From Nocardia sp. NRRL S-836 (lineage in GTDB: Bacteria; Actinomycetota; Actinomycetes; Mycobacteriales; Pseudonocardiaceae), in contig NZ_LGDY01000098.1 of assembly GCF_001279525.1 (NCBI RefSeq), positions 37,941 through 101,940 on the forward strand: DNA of 64,000 nt, given 5' to 3'. Both the position numbers and the translations under genes were made by a program. The first letter of the stretch is position 1. Every line of letters begins with the position of its first letter. The notes beneath the pieces are model-generated. The model worked only from the letters and a program-made list of their open reading frames with translations, did not search any database and had not been told where the DNA came from. Positions 51,395 through 61,632 of the stretch are shown here, piece by piece.

Positions 51395-52672
51395 TCAGGG
51401 GCCGGGCACGACGGTGAGCTCGGGTTCGGCGGCGGCCAGGTTCTCCGGCAGTCGCTGGGGCGCGTGCAACGGCACGAGCTCGGACTGCAGCACCATGGCC
51501 GCCGCGCCGATCGCGGGTGCGGTGGCCGCGGTGTGCGAGAGCCGCACGTCGACCGGGTGCACGCCGCGGGCGAAGAAGCTGCGGCCCAGCTCCTCGCGCA
51601 CCACCGGCAGGTACACCGACCCCGCGATCGCGAAGCTCGGGCCGGTGAGCACGACGAACTCGACGTCCATCACGTTGGCCAGCGTGCGTGCGGCCACGGC
51701 GATGTAGCGGGCGGAGCGTTCGAGCAGCGCCGTCGCCTCGGGGTCGCCGCGCCGGGCAGCCCTGCTCACGGCGGCGAAGTCCGCCGCCGGTGACGACCGG
51801 GAGCGGTCGCCGGTCAGCCCGATCCGTTCCGCGAGCGCCCGGTCGGCCTGGGCGGCGGTGACGACGGCCTCCGGACCGGCGAGCACCTCCACGCAGCCGC
51901 GCGCGCCGCACCAGCACGGTGGGCCGTCGACGTCCAGGCACACGTGGCCGATCTCGCCGGCGTTGCCGCTGGTGCCGCGGTAGGTGATGCCACCGATCAC
52001 CAGGCCCGCGCCGATGCCGGTGCCCATGTAGAGCGCGGCCGACGTGGACGCGCTGCCCATGCCGCGCGACCAGTGCTCGCCCAGTGCGGCGGCGGTGGCG
52101 TCGTTGTCGACCACCACCGGCAGTCCCGCCGCGGCGGCCAGTTCGCGGTCCACCGGGTAGCCCGCCCACCGGCGCATCGCGGGCGGGGCGAGCGCGGTGG
52201 CCGTGCTCGCGCCCAGCGGGCCGGGGGAGACGAGCCCGATGCCCAGCACGCGGTCGTGCTCGACGCCGACGCTCGCGATCAGCGTCGCCGTGTCGGCGGC
52301 CATCCGTGCGACGACCTCGGCCGGCTCGCGGGTGCCCGCGCCGGGCTTGATGATGCGCGCGACGACACCGCCGGCCAGGTCGGTGAGCACGTAGGTGATG
52401 CCGCTGTGGTCGAGGTGGACGCCCAGCGCGAAGCGGGACGTGGCGTTGAGCTGGAGCAGGACCCGGCGCTTGCCACCGGTCGACTCGGCGTGGCCGGTCT
52501 CCGCGACCAGGCCCTCGTCCAAGAGCTTGCGCACCGCGGTGGAGATCGTCGCGCCGGTCAGGCCGGTGGCGTTGACCAGGCCGACCCGGCTGATCGTGCC
52601 CGCCGCGCGGATGACGTCGAGCACGGCGGCCTTGCTGCTCGCGTGGGGGGTGCCCCGGACCGGGCCGTTCAC
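51395..52672 (-). CDS. ROK-family transcriptional repressor
   Basis: 425 residues from GTG 52672 (GAGGAGG 5 nt upstream). Winged helix-turn-helix about 15-65 (SKAAVLDVIRAAGTISRVGLVNATGLTGATISTAVRKLLDEG), then a ROK sugar-kinase-like domain with VVDNDATAAALGEHW, GTGIGAGLVIGG and the zinc motif GHVCLDVDGPPCWCGARGC with three Cys. NagC/XylR-type repressors bind a sugar through this domain. Divergent from the mannan import operon, with a 19-bp palindrome between; very likely its repressor, with a mannose-type inducer. Confidence 0.92.
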   Translation of the reverse strand: MNGPVRGTPHASSKAAVLDVIRAAGTISRVGLVNATGLTGATISTAVRKLLDEGLVAETGHAESTGGKRRVLLQLNATSRFALGVHLDHSGITYVLTDLAGGVVARIIKPGAGTREPAEVVARMAADTATLIASVGVEHDRVLGIGLVSPGPLGASTATALAPPAMRRWAGYPVDRELAAAAGLPVVVDNDATAAALGEHWSRGMGSASTSAALYMGTGIGAGLVIGGITYRGTSGNAGEIGHVCLDVDGPPCWCGARGCVEVLAGPEAVVTAAQADRALAERIGLTGDRSRSSPAADFAAVSRAARRGDPEATALLERSARYIAVAARTLANVMDVEFVVLTGPSFAIAGSVYLPVVREELGRSFFARGVHPVDVRLSHTAATAPAIGAAAMVLQSELVPLHAPQRLPENLAAAEPELTVVPGP

Positions 52673-52754
52673 GAGGGCCTCCTCTCGCTCGTCGAAGGCT
52701 AGCAACCGAAGTCCCCGGAGCAACGGCACTGCTGCATCCAGACGTTGACTTACT

Positions 52755-52773
52755 TTCTTAAGTTACTTAAGAA
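52755..52773. promoter_or_regulatory. ROK operator of the mannan operon
   Basis: TTCTTAAG-TTA-CTTAAGAA, perfect 8-bp arms with a 3-bp spacer. AT-rich against the GC-rich background, between the divergent ROK repressor and the substrate-binding-protein gene, as expected for a NagC-type site. Confidence 0.82.
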
Positions 52774-52825
52774 TGTCCTCAGTTGGTGTGATCCAGCCCA
52801 CTGAAGGCCTGCGAGAGGATCCACG

Positions 52826-54493
52826 ATGAACCCGAAGTCCCTGCGCGTCGCCGTCGCCGTCGTAGTGGCGTTAGGCCTGACGGGCTGCGGCCCGTCCGGC
52901 GGAGGTTCGGCCGACGCCGCCACGCTGGTGGCCTTCACCGGCCAGAACGGTGACTACCAGGGCAACTTCAACCCGTACTCACCGACGGTGAACGAGGGCA
53001 TCGGCAGCATCTTCGAGCCGCTGTTCTTCTTCAACGCCATGCAGCGCGGCGCCAAGCCGAAGCCCCGGCTCGGCACGGAGTTCTCCTGGAACGCCGGCGG
53101 CACCGAGCTGTCGGTCGTGCTGCGCGACGACGTGAAGTGGTCCGACGGCCAGAAGTTCACCGCCCGCGACGTGGTCTTCACGCTCGACATGGTCCGCAAC
53201 AACAGCACCATGAACTCCACCGGCTTCAAGGGCACCGCGACGGCGGTGGACGACACCCACGTCGTGGTGAAGTTCGACGAGCCGTCCTTCATGGAGGGCC
53301 CGCAGGTGCTCGGGCGGCTGTGGATCGTGCCGGAACACCTCTGGAAGAACATCGCGTCACCCGCGACCGACCCGGTGAAGAACCCGGTCGGCACCGGCCC
53401 GTTCGTGCTGGAGGAGTTCAAGCCGCAGGCCATCACGCTCAAGGCCAACCCCGGCTACCACGGCGGCGAGCCCGCCTTGAAGAAGGTCCGCTACCTGGCG
53501 CTGTCGGGCAACCAGGCCGGTGCCGACGCGCTCAAGGCCGGCCGGATCGACTGGCAGACCGGCCCGGTGCCCGACATCAGGAACGTCGAGAAGATCTACC
53601 CCGGCTACCGCGCGATCACCGTGCCACAGAACCAAATCGCGCTGTTCACCTGCTCCAGCGCCGAGCTCGGCTGCACCGGCCCGCAGACCGATCCGGCCGT
53701 GCGCAAGGCGATCTACCACGCCATGAACCGCTCCCAGCTCAACGCGCTCGCGTTCCAGGACACCGCGAGCCCGATCTCGCCGGGGTTCGCGCTGGTCGAG
53801 CGGGACGGGCCGTACCTGTCGGGCAAGCTGCGCGAGAAGTCGGCGCCGATGAGCCCGGACACCGCGAAGGCGACCCAGCTGCTCGAAGGCGCGGGCTACG
53901 CCAAGGGCGGTGACGGGATCTACGCCAAGGACGGCAAACCGTTGTCGCTGACCGTCAAGGTGGTGACCGGCTGGACCGACTACATCACCGCCGTGAACAC
54001 CATGGCGCAGCAGCTCCAGCAGGCCGGGATCAAGCTGACCCCGCAGCAGCTGTCGTGGAACGAGTGGTCCGACGCCCGCAGCCAGGGCGGCTACGAGCTG
54101 CTGATCGACTCGGTGACGCAGGGCCCCGCGGCCGACCCGTACTACGCCTTCAGCTACTTCTTCGCCGGCTACACCACCGCACCCGTCGGCCAGGCGGCGA
54201 ACCCGAACTTCGGCCGCATGAAGGACCCACAGGTCGACTCGGCACTCGCCGCGCTCAAGCGGATCGACCCCGAGGACACCGCGGCCCGCCAGCCGCACCT
54301 CGACGTGATCCAGCAGCGCGTCGAGGAGGTCATGCCGTACATCCCGGTGCTCACCGGCGGCACGACGAGCGAGTACAACGCGAAGAAGTTCACCGGCTGG
54401 CCCACCACCGACGACCTCTACGCGTTCCCCGCCGTCTGGTCACGGCCGGAGAGCTCCGAGATCCTCATGAAGCTCAAGCCCGCGGGCAACTGA
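52826..54493 (+). CDS. Oligosaccharide/peptide ABC transporter substrate-binding lipoprotein
   Basis: 555 residues, ATG with GAGAGGA upstream. Lipoprotein signal with lipobox LTGC at 18-21. SBP_bac_5 (DppA/OppA) family: SDGQKFTARDVVFTLDMVRN and the final domain with ITAVNTMAQQLQQAGIKL. This family includes dipeptide binders and also the manno-oligosaccharide binders of thermophiles. The co-transcribed beta-mannosidase and nearby mannanase make mannan oligosaccharides the likely ligand. The permease start overlaps its stop by 1 bp. Confidence 0.88.
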   Translation: MNPKSLRVAVAVVVALGLTGCGPSGGGSADAATLVAFTGQNGDYQGNFNPYSPTVNEGIGSIFEPLFFFNAMQRGAKPKPRLGTEFSWNAGGTELSVVLRDDVKWSDGQKFTARDVVFTLDMVRNNSTMNSTGFKGTATAVDDTHVVVKFDEPSFMEGPQVLGRLWIVPEHLWKNIASPATDPVKNPVGTGPFVLEEFKPQAITLKANPGYHGGEPALKKVRYLALSGNQAGADALKAGRIDWQTGPVPDIRNVEKIYPGYRAITVPQNQIALFTCSSAELGCTGPQTDPAVRKAIYHAMNRSQLNALAFQDTASPISPGFALVERDGPYLSGKLREKSAPMSPDTAKATQLLEGAGYAKGGDGIYAKDGKPLSLTVKVVTGWTDYITAVNTMAQQLQQAGIKLTPQQLSWNEWSDARSQGGYELLIDSVTQGPAADPYYAFSYFFAGYTTAPVGQAANPNFGRMKDPQVDSALAALKRIDPEDTAARQPHLDVIQQRVEEVMPYIPVLTGGTTSEYNAKKFTGWPTTDDLYAFPAVWSRPESSEILMKLKPAGN

Positions 54494-55482
54494 TGCGCCA
54501 CTACGCCCGCAAGATCGGCTTCTACCTGGTCGCGCTGTGGGCCGCGGTGACGCTGAACTTCGTCATCCCGCGGCTCATGCCCGGCAACCCGGTCGACGTG
54601 CTGGTGGCCCGGCTGCAGCAACGCGGCGGCTCGGTCGACCCGTCCGTGCGCCGGTCCTACGAGCTGCTGCTCGGCACCGGCGGCGACCGGTCGGTAGTCA
54701 GCGAGTACCTCGCCTACCTCGGCAACCTCGCGCGCGGCGACCTCGGCATCTCGGTCAGCGCGTTCCCGGCGCCGGTGTCGGAGGTGATCGCGGCGTCGCT
54801 GTGGTGGACCGTCGTGCTGGTCGGCATCGCCACGCTGGTGTCGTTCCTGCTCGGGGTCGCGCTCGGCGCGGTGGTCGGCTGGCGGCGCGGTACCTGGCTC
54901 GACACGCTGGTGCCGTCCACGACCGTGCTCGCCGCCGTGCCGTACTTCTGGCTGGCGCTGCTGCTCGTGGCGTTGCTGTCCTCCGCGCTGGGCTGGTTCC
55001 CGCTGCTCGGCGGCTACGACGTGGTGCTCTCACCCGGCTGGAACACCGAGTTCATCGGCTCCGCGCTCTACCACGGCACGTTGCCGGCGCTGACGATCGT
55101 GATCTCCTCGGTCGGCGGCTGGCTGCTGGGCATGCGCAACATGATGGTGTCGGCGATGTCCGAGGACTACGTGCTCACCGCACGGGCCAAGGGACTGCGC
55201 GACCGCCGGGTCATGATCCGGTACGCCGCGCGCAACGCCGTGCTGCCGTCCGTGGCCGGGTTCGCGATCTCGCTGGGGTTCGTGGTGGCCGGCTCGATCG
55301 TCACCGAGCAGGTCTTCTCCTACCCCGGCATCGGCGGCCGGTTGCTGCAGGCCGTGCAGAACAACGACTACGCGCTCATGCAGGGGATCTTCCTCGTGAT
55401 CACCGTCGCGGTGCTGGGCGCGAACCTCGCGGTCGACCTGCTGTACGCCCTGATCGACCCCCGCACCCGAGCGACCGGCTGA
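54493..55482 (+). CDS. ABC transporter permease (DppB-like)
   Basis: 329 residues from ATG 54493 (TGATG, 1-bp overlap). Six helices; DppB/OppB family: N-terminal HYARKIGFYLVALWAAVTLNFVIPRLMPGNP, and the EAA loop RAKGLRDRRVMIRYAARNAVLP near 230-250. Forms the membrane channel together with the permease half of the next protein. Confidence 0.93.
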   Translation: MRHYARKIGFYLVALWAAVTLNFVIPRLMPGNPVDVLVARLQQRGGSVDPSVRRSYELLLGTGGDRSVVSEYLAYLGNLARGDLGISVSAFPAPVSEVIAASLWWTVVLVGIATLVSFLLGVALGAVVGWRRGTWLDTLVPSTTVLAAVPYFWLALLLVALLSSALGWFPLLGGYDVVLSPGWNTEFIGSALYHGTLPALTIVISSVGGWLLGMRNMMVSAMSEDYVLTARAKGLRDRRVMIRYAARNAVLPSVAGFAISLGFVVAGSIVTEQVFSYPGIGGRLLQAVQNNDYALMQGIFLVITVAVLGANLAVDLLYALIDPRTRATG

Positions 55483-55494
55483 GAGGACGTGGCT

Positions 55495-57239
55495 GTGAGC
55501 AACTCCGCTACGGCATGGGGCGCGCTGCTGCCGCGCTGGTCGCCGAAGCTCGGCGTCGGACTCGGCCTGATCGCCGCCATCACGTTGTTCGGGCTCGTGG
55601 GCCCGTTGCTGACCGGCGACCCCCACGCCGTGCGCGACATCGGCCTGACCCCGCCCGGCGGCGAGCACCTGCTGGGCACCACGCAGACCGGTGAGGACGT
55701 GCTGGCCCAGCTCACGCACGCCACCCGCGGGTCGTTGCGGATCGGGCTGCTCGTGGGCGTGCTCGCCACCGCGCTGTCCGCGTTCTTCGGCGTGATCGGC
55801 GCCTACGCCGGTGGCGTCACCGACGAGCTGTTCTCGTTGTTCTCCAACGTGGTGCTGGTGATCCCCGGCCTGCCGCTGGTGATCGTCGTGGCCGGGTTCG
55901 TGCCCGCCGACCAGCGCGGCGCGTGGACCATCGCGGTGGTGCTGGCGCTGACCGGCTGGGCGGCCTCGGCACGGGTGTTGCGCGCGCAGACGTTGTCGGT
56001 GCGCAACCGCGACTACGTGGCCGCGGCCCGCGTCGCCGGGGAGAAGCCGTGGCGGGTGATCACCGTGGAGATCCTGCCGAACCTGCTGCCACTGGTGGCC
56101 TCGCAGTTCGTGTTCGCGGTCATCGCGGCGATCCTCGGCGAGGCGGGGCTGTCGTTCCTGGGGCTGGGCGCGTCGAACTCGTTGACGCTGGGCACGATGC
56201 TGTTCTACGCGCAGAACGGGTTCGCGTTGCAGCTCGACGCGTGGTGGTGGTTCGTGCCGCCGGGACTGGTGATCGCGTTGTTCGGGTGCGGGCTCGCGCT
56301 GGTCAACTTCAGCATCGACGAGATCATCAACCCGAAGCTGCGCGGCGAACCACGCCGGGTGCGCGACACAGCGGTGGCCCGGGCCGCTTCGGCCGAGCGG
56401 CCGGACGAGGACGCGGTGCTCACGGTCAGGAACCTTTCCGTCGTGTACCAGGCGGAACCACCGGTGCTCGCGGTGGACGACGTGTCGTTCACGTTGCGGC
56501 GCGGTGAGGTGCTCGGCGTGGCGGGGGAGTCGGGGTGCGGCAAGACGACCCTGGCCTACGCGGTGAACCGGCTGCACCGCCCGCCCGCGCAGGTGACGTC
56601 CGGCTCGGTCGTCTTCCACGACTCCGGCGGTGCCGACGTCGACGTGCTGGCGCTGGGACCCGAGGAGCTGCGGGCGTTCCGCTGGACCAAGCTGTCCATG
56701 GTGTTCCAGGGCGCGATGAACGCGCTGAACCCGGTGACCACCGTGGGCGCGCAGCTGGACGACGTGCTCACCACGCACCGGCCCGCCATGCGGCGGGAGG
56801 ACCGGCAGCGGCGGTGTGCGGAGGTGCTGGAGCTGGTCGGCGTCGACCCCCGCCGGCTGCGGTCGTTCGCGCACGAGCTGTCCGGCGGCATGCGGCAGCG
56901 CGTGATGATCGCGATGGCGTTGCTGCTCGAACCGCAGGTCATGATCATGGACGAGCCCACCACGGCGCTGGACGTGGTGGTGCAGCGTGGAATCCTCCAG
57001 GAGATCCTGCGGTTCCGCGACGAGCTGGGGTTCGCGGTCGTGCTGATCACCCACGACCTGCCGCTGCTGCTGGAGATCAGCGACCACGTCGCCGTCATGC
57101 GCGAGGGCCGGATCGTGGAGCTCGGCACCGCGGAACAGGTCCACCGCGCGGCCGTCCACCCCTACACCCGCGAGCTGCTCGGCTCGTTCCCGAGCCTGGA
57201 GGGCGAACGCGGCGCGTTCGGCCGGGAAGGGGCGCTGCG

Positions 57240-57243
<4 letters not shown>
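55495..57243 (+). CDS. DppC-DppD fusion: permease joined to ABC ATPase
   Basis: 582 residues from GTG 55495, chosen because GAGAGG lies 8 nt before it (a GTG at 55489 is too close). Residues about 1-285 are a DppC-type permease (GTTQTGEDVLAQL, RVAGEKPWRVITVEILPNLLP). After a short linker, about 300-580 are an ATP-binding subunit with Walker A GESGCGKTT, signature ELSGGMRQRV, Walker B VMIMDEPT and H-loop ITHDL, then the oligopeptide C-terminal extension. In most systems these are two proteins. The next gene overlaps by 4 bp. Confidence 0.93.
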
Positions 57244-58132
<889 letters not shown>

Positions 58133-58136
<4 letters not shown>

Positions 58137-60586
58137 TGGAGCGCCAGACGGTGCACGACGGGTGGCAGCTGAGCGTGGTGGCGGGACCCGCGCCCGACTC
58201 GTTGCGCGGGGTGCGGGTGCCCGCGGTGGTGCCCGGCAGCACGCACCTCGACCTGCTCGCCGCCGGGCTGATCGAGGACCCGTTCCTCGACCGCGTGGAG
58301 GAGTCGCTGCGGTGGATGCACCGCACGGAATGGCGCTACGACACCGTGTTCGAGGCGTCGCCGGTGCCTGGCGAACGCGCGGACCTGGTGTTCGAGGGCC
58401 TGGACACGATCGCCGCCGTCCAGCTCAACGGCGTGCTCGTCGGCACCGCGCGGAACATGCACCGCACGCACCGGTTCGACGTCCGACCGTTTCTGAGTGA
58501 CGGCGCCAACGAGCTGGTCGTCACGTTCGCCTCGGCACTGACCTGGGCGCAGGAGGTGGAGGGACGGCTGGGCCGCCGTGAGCACGCCTACCCGCACCCG
58601 TTCAACACGATCCGCAAGATGGCCTGCTCGTTCGGCTGGGACTGGGGACCCGACCTGCAGACCGCCGGGATCTGGCGGCCGGTGCGGCTGGAACGCTGGC
58701 ACACCGCCCGGCTGGCGTCCGTCCGTCCACTTGTGACGGTCGACGCCGACGGCACCGGCCGGGTCGAGGTGCACGCCGACGTCGAGCACGCGGACCCGCA
58801 GCGGCCGCAACGGGTACGGGTGCGGGTCGAGGTGGACGGGCGCAGCGTCGAGGCCGACTGCGACGGCGACCGGGCCGTGGTCACCGCCCTGGTCCCGGAC
58901 GCGCGGCTGTGGTGGCCGGCCGGCTACGGCGAGCAGCCGCGCTACGACGTGACCGTGTCGTTGCTGGAGTCGGACGAGCTGCTCGACGTCTCCCGGCACC
59001 GCGTCGGGTTCCGGACCATCACCGTGGACGTGGAACCGGACGAGATCGGCACGCCGTTCACGTTCGTGGTCAACGGCAGGCCGGTGTTCGCCAAGGGCGC
59101 CAACTGGATCCCCGACGACCACTTCCTCACCCGCGTCACCCATGAGCAGCTCGCGCGCAGGGTCGACCAGGCCGTGGCGGCGAACCTCAACATGCTGCGG
59201 GTGTGGGGTGGCGGGATCTACGAGTCGGACGACTTCTACGACGTGTGCGACGAGCGCGGTGTGCTGGTGTGGCAGGACTTCCTGTTCGCGTGCGGTGCGT
59301 ACCCGGAGGAAGAGCCGCTGTGGAGCGAGGTCGAGGCCGAGGCGCGCGAACAGGTGGCGCGGCTGACCGGGCACCCGTCGCTGGCGCTGTGGAACGGCAA
59401 CAACGAGAACCAGTGGGGTTTCGCCGACTGGGGCTGGCAGGAGCAGCTCGACGGGCGGACGTGGGGGCTGCGCTACTACACCGAGCTGCTGCCCGCGGTC
59501 GTCGCCGAGCTGGACCCGACCCGGCACTACGCGCCCGGCAGCCCGCACAGCCCCGGTGAGCGGCACCCCAACGACGCCGACCACGGCACCCGCCACGAGT
59601 GGGAGGTGTGGAACCGGGTCGACTACGCGCACTACCGCGACCACGTGCCGCGGTTCTGCTCGGAGTTCGGCTTCCAGGGGCCGCCCACGTGGACGACGCT
59701 CACCCGCTGGGTCCACGACGCCCCGCTGACGCCGTCCTCGCCGGGGTTCCTGGCGCACCAGAAGGCCGAGGACGGCAACGGCAAGCTCGACCGGGGTCTC
59801 GCCGCCCACCTGCCGGTGCCCCTCGACTTCGCCGACTGGCACTGGGCGACCCAGCTCAACCAGGCCCGCGCGGTGGCGTTCGGGATCGAGCACTTCCGGT
59901 CGTGGTGGCCGCGCACGGCCGGGGCGCTGGTGTGGCAGCTCAACGACTGCTGGCCCGCGACGTCGTGGGCCGCGGTGGACAGCGGGGAACGCCGCAAACC
60001 GCTCTGGTACGCGCTGCGGCACGCGTTCGCGCCACGCCTGCTCACCGTGCAGCCCAGGGACGGGCGGCCGGTGCTGGTGGTGGTGAACGACCACGACGAC
60101 GAGTGGAGCGGTGAGGTGCTGGTGCAGCGGCAGACGTTCGGGGGAGTGGTGCTGGAGAAGGTCTCCGTCCCGTTCGCCGCGGCGCCGCGTTCCACCGGCT
60201 TGGTCGGTCTGCCGGAGATCGTTGCCACGCCGGGAGATCCGGCGCGGGAACTGCTCGTCGCGACCGCGGACGGCGGACGGGTCGTGCACCCTTTCGGCGA
60301 GGACCTCGGCCTCGATCTCGACCCGGCACCGCTCACCGCGCACGTGGAACCGGTCGAGGACGGATACCGTGTGGACGTGCGCGCCCGCTCGTTCGCCCGT
60401 GACGTGGTGCTGCTGGCCGACCGGGTCGCGCCGGACGCCGTGGTGGAGGAGATGCTGGTGCCGATGCTCGCGGGGGAGTCCCGGTCGTTCGTGGTGCGGA
60501 CGGCGGCCCGGCTGCCCGACCCGGCCGTGCTGGCCGGCCCCGCGGTGCTGCGCTGCGCCAACGACCTCGGCCGGGTGGAGGACTGA
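58133..60586 (+). CDS. Beta-mannosidase (GH2), cytoplasmic
   Basis: 817 residues from ATG 58133 (GGGGAGA upstream, ATGA overlap). No signal peptide. Sugar-binding domain about 1-170, immunoglobulin-like domain about 175-290, TIM barrel about 290-600: acid/base Glu in WNGNNENQ, nucleophile Glu in CSEFGFQGPP, then LVWQLNDCWPATSWA. These GNNEN and SEFGFQ patterns are those of GH2 mannosidases rather than galactosidases or glucuronidases. Removes mannose from the ends of imported manno-oligosaccharides. Next gene starts with no gap. Confidence 0.93.
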
Positions 60587-61438
60587 ATGGCCGCCACGTC
60601 CTCGGGCGCGGTCGGACTGGTCCTCGCCCGCCCGGCCCGGTTGCTCGGCACCGAGCCGTTCTTCATGGAGTTCATCGCGGGCATCGAGGAACACCTCACG
60701 CCGCACGACCTGTCGCTGCTGCTGCACGTCGTGCCCGCGCACGACGCGGAGATCACCGCCTACCGCCGCTGGGCGAGCGGCGGCCTGGTCGACGCGGTGC
60801 TGCTGGTGAACCGGACCGTCGTCGACCCCAGACCCGCCGTGCTGCGGGAGATCGGCCTCCCGGCCGTGGTCGTCGGCGAACCCGCGGCCGGCCTCACCGC
60901 CCCCGCCGTGCGCACCGACGACGCCGGACCGGTCGCCCAGGCGCTCGAACACCTGCTCTCGCTCGGCCACACCCGCATCGCCCGCATCACCGGGCCCGCC
61001 GGCCTGCTGCACACCGCGGCCAGGACGACGGCCCTGGTCGGCGGCTGCCGTGCGGCCGGGGTGGCGCCGACGATCGTGGAGGGCGACTACTCCGAGGAGG
61101 CGGGGGCGAAGCTGACCGCGGCGCTGCTGAACCGTGCCGAACCGCCGACCGCGATCCTCTACGACAACGACGTGATGGCGGTCGCCGGGCTGAACACGGC
61201 CAAGGAGCTGGGCGTGTCCGTGCCCGGCGAGCTGAGCCTGATCGCCTGGGACGACTCGACGCTGTGCCGGCTCGCGTCGCCCGCGCTCACCACGATGAGC
61301 GTGGACGTCCACCGGTTCGGGGTGGCGGTCGCGGAGTCGGTGCTGGAGCTGATCGGCGGCGGGCCGGTCGCCGAGCGCTGGTCACCGGCCGCCGCGCTGG
61401 TGGCACGGGACAGCTCGGCGGCCGCACCGGTCCGCTGA
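60587..61438 (+). CDS. LacI-type sugar-sensing protein lacking the DNA-binding domain
   Basis: 283 residues, the ATG immediately following the mannosidase stop. The sequence starts MAATSSGAVGLVLARPARLL, which corresponds to the beginning of the periplasmic-binding-like core of LacI/GalR proteins. The N-terminal helix-turn-helix and hinge of about 55 residues are absent, and the upstream DNA is mannosidase coding sequence, so it is not a start-site error. The core is otherwise complete (LGHTRIARITGP, PTAILYDNDVMAVAGL, SLIAWDDSTLC). Perhaps a ligand-binding partner or inhibitor of another regulator. Role unknown. Confidence 0.82.
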   Translation: MAATSSGAVGLVLARPARLLGTEPFFMEFIAGIEEHLTPHDLSLLLHVVPAHDAEITAYRRWASGGLVDAVLLVNRTVVDPRPAVLREIGLPAVVVGEPAAGLTAPAVRTDDAGPVAQALEHLLSLGHTRIARITGPAGLLHTAARTTALVGGCRAAGVAPTIVEGDYSEEAGAKLTAALLNRAEPPTAILYDNDVMAVAGLNTAKELGVSVPGELSLIAWDDSTLCRLASPALTTMSVDVHRFGVAVAESVLELIGGGPVAERWSPAAALVARDSSAAAPVR

Positions 61439-61456
61439 CCGCGTCCTCCCATCACG

Positions 61457-61487
61457 GCGATCGGCGCCGCACCGCTGCGCCGATCGC
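61457..61487 (+). terminator. Terminator of the mannan import operon
   Basis: A perfect 11-bp stem GCGATCGGCGC (61457-61467) with GCGCCGATCGC (61477-61487) and a 9-nt loop, 19 bp after the stop. Confidence 0.75.
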
Positions 61488-61574
61488 GTCACACCCGCCT
61501 CAGCTCCTTCATCGCGTCGCGCCGCCGCCCCGACTTCGCCTGTGCTGTCGCAGTTCTGCTTGCGCGCTCTGCCC

Positions 61575-61588
61575 TGGGAGCGCTCCCC
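61575..61588. promoter_or_regulatory. CebR/CelR-type LacI-family operator of the mannanase gene
   Basis: TGGGAGCGCTCCCC: 13 of 14 positions of the cellulose-repressor consensus TGGGAGCGCTCCCA, with a perfect 12-bp palindrome at its core (61576-61587), 44 bp before the mannanase start. Confidence 0.78.
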
Positions 61589-61632
61589 GATGTCTGTCCA
61601 CCTGAGTTCCTGGCTCCTGAGAGGACCGCGTC

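Noticed and set aside
55030..57159. 709-codon open frame on the minus strand
   Set aside because: Opposite the ABC permease and ATPase genes; His/Arg-rich translation without any motif.
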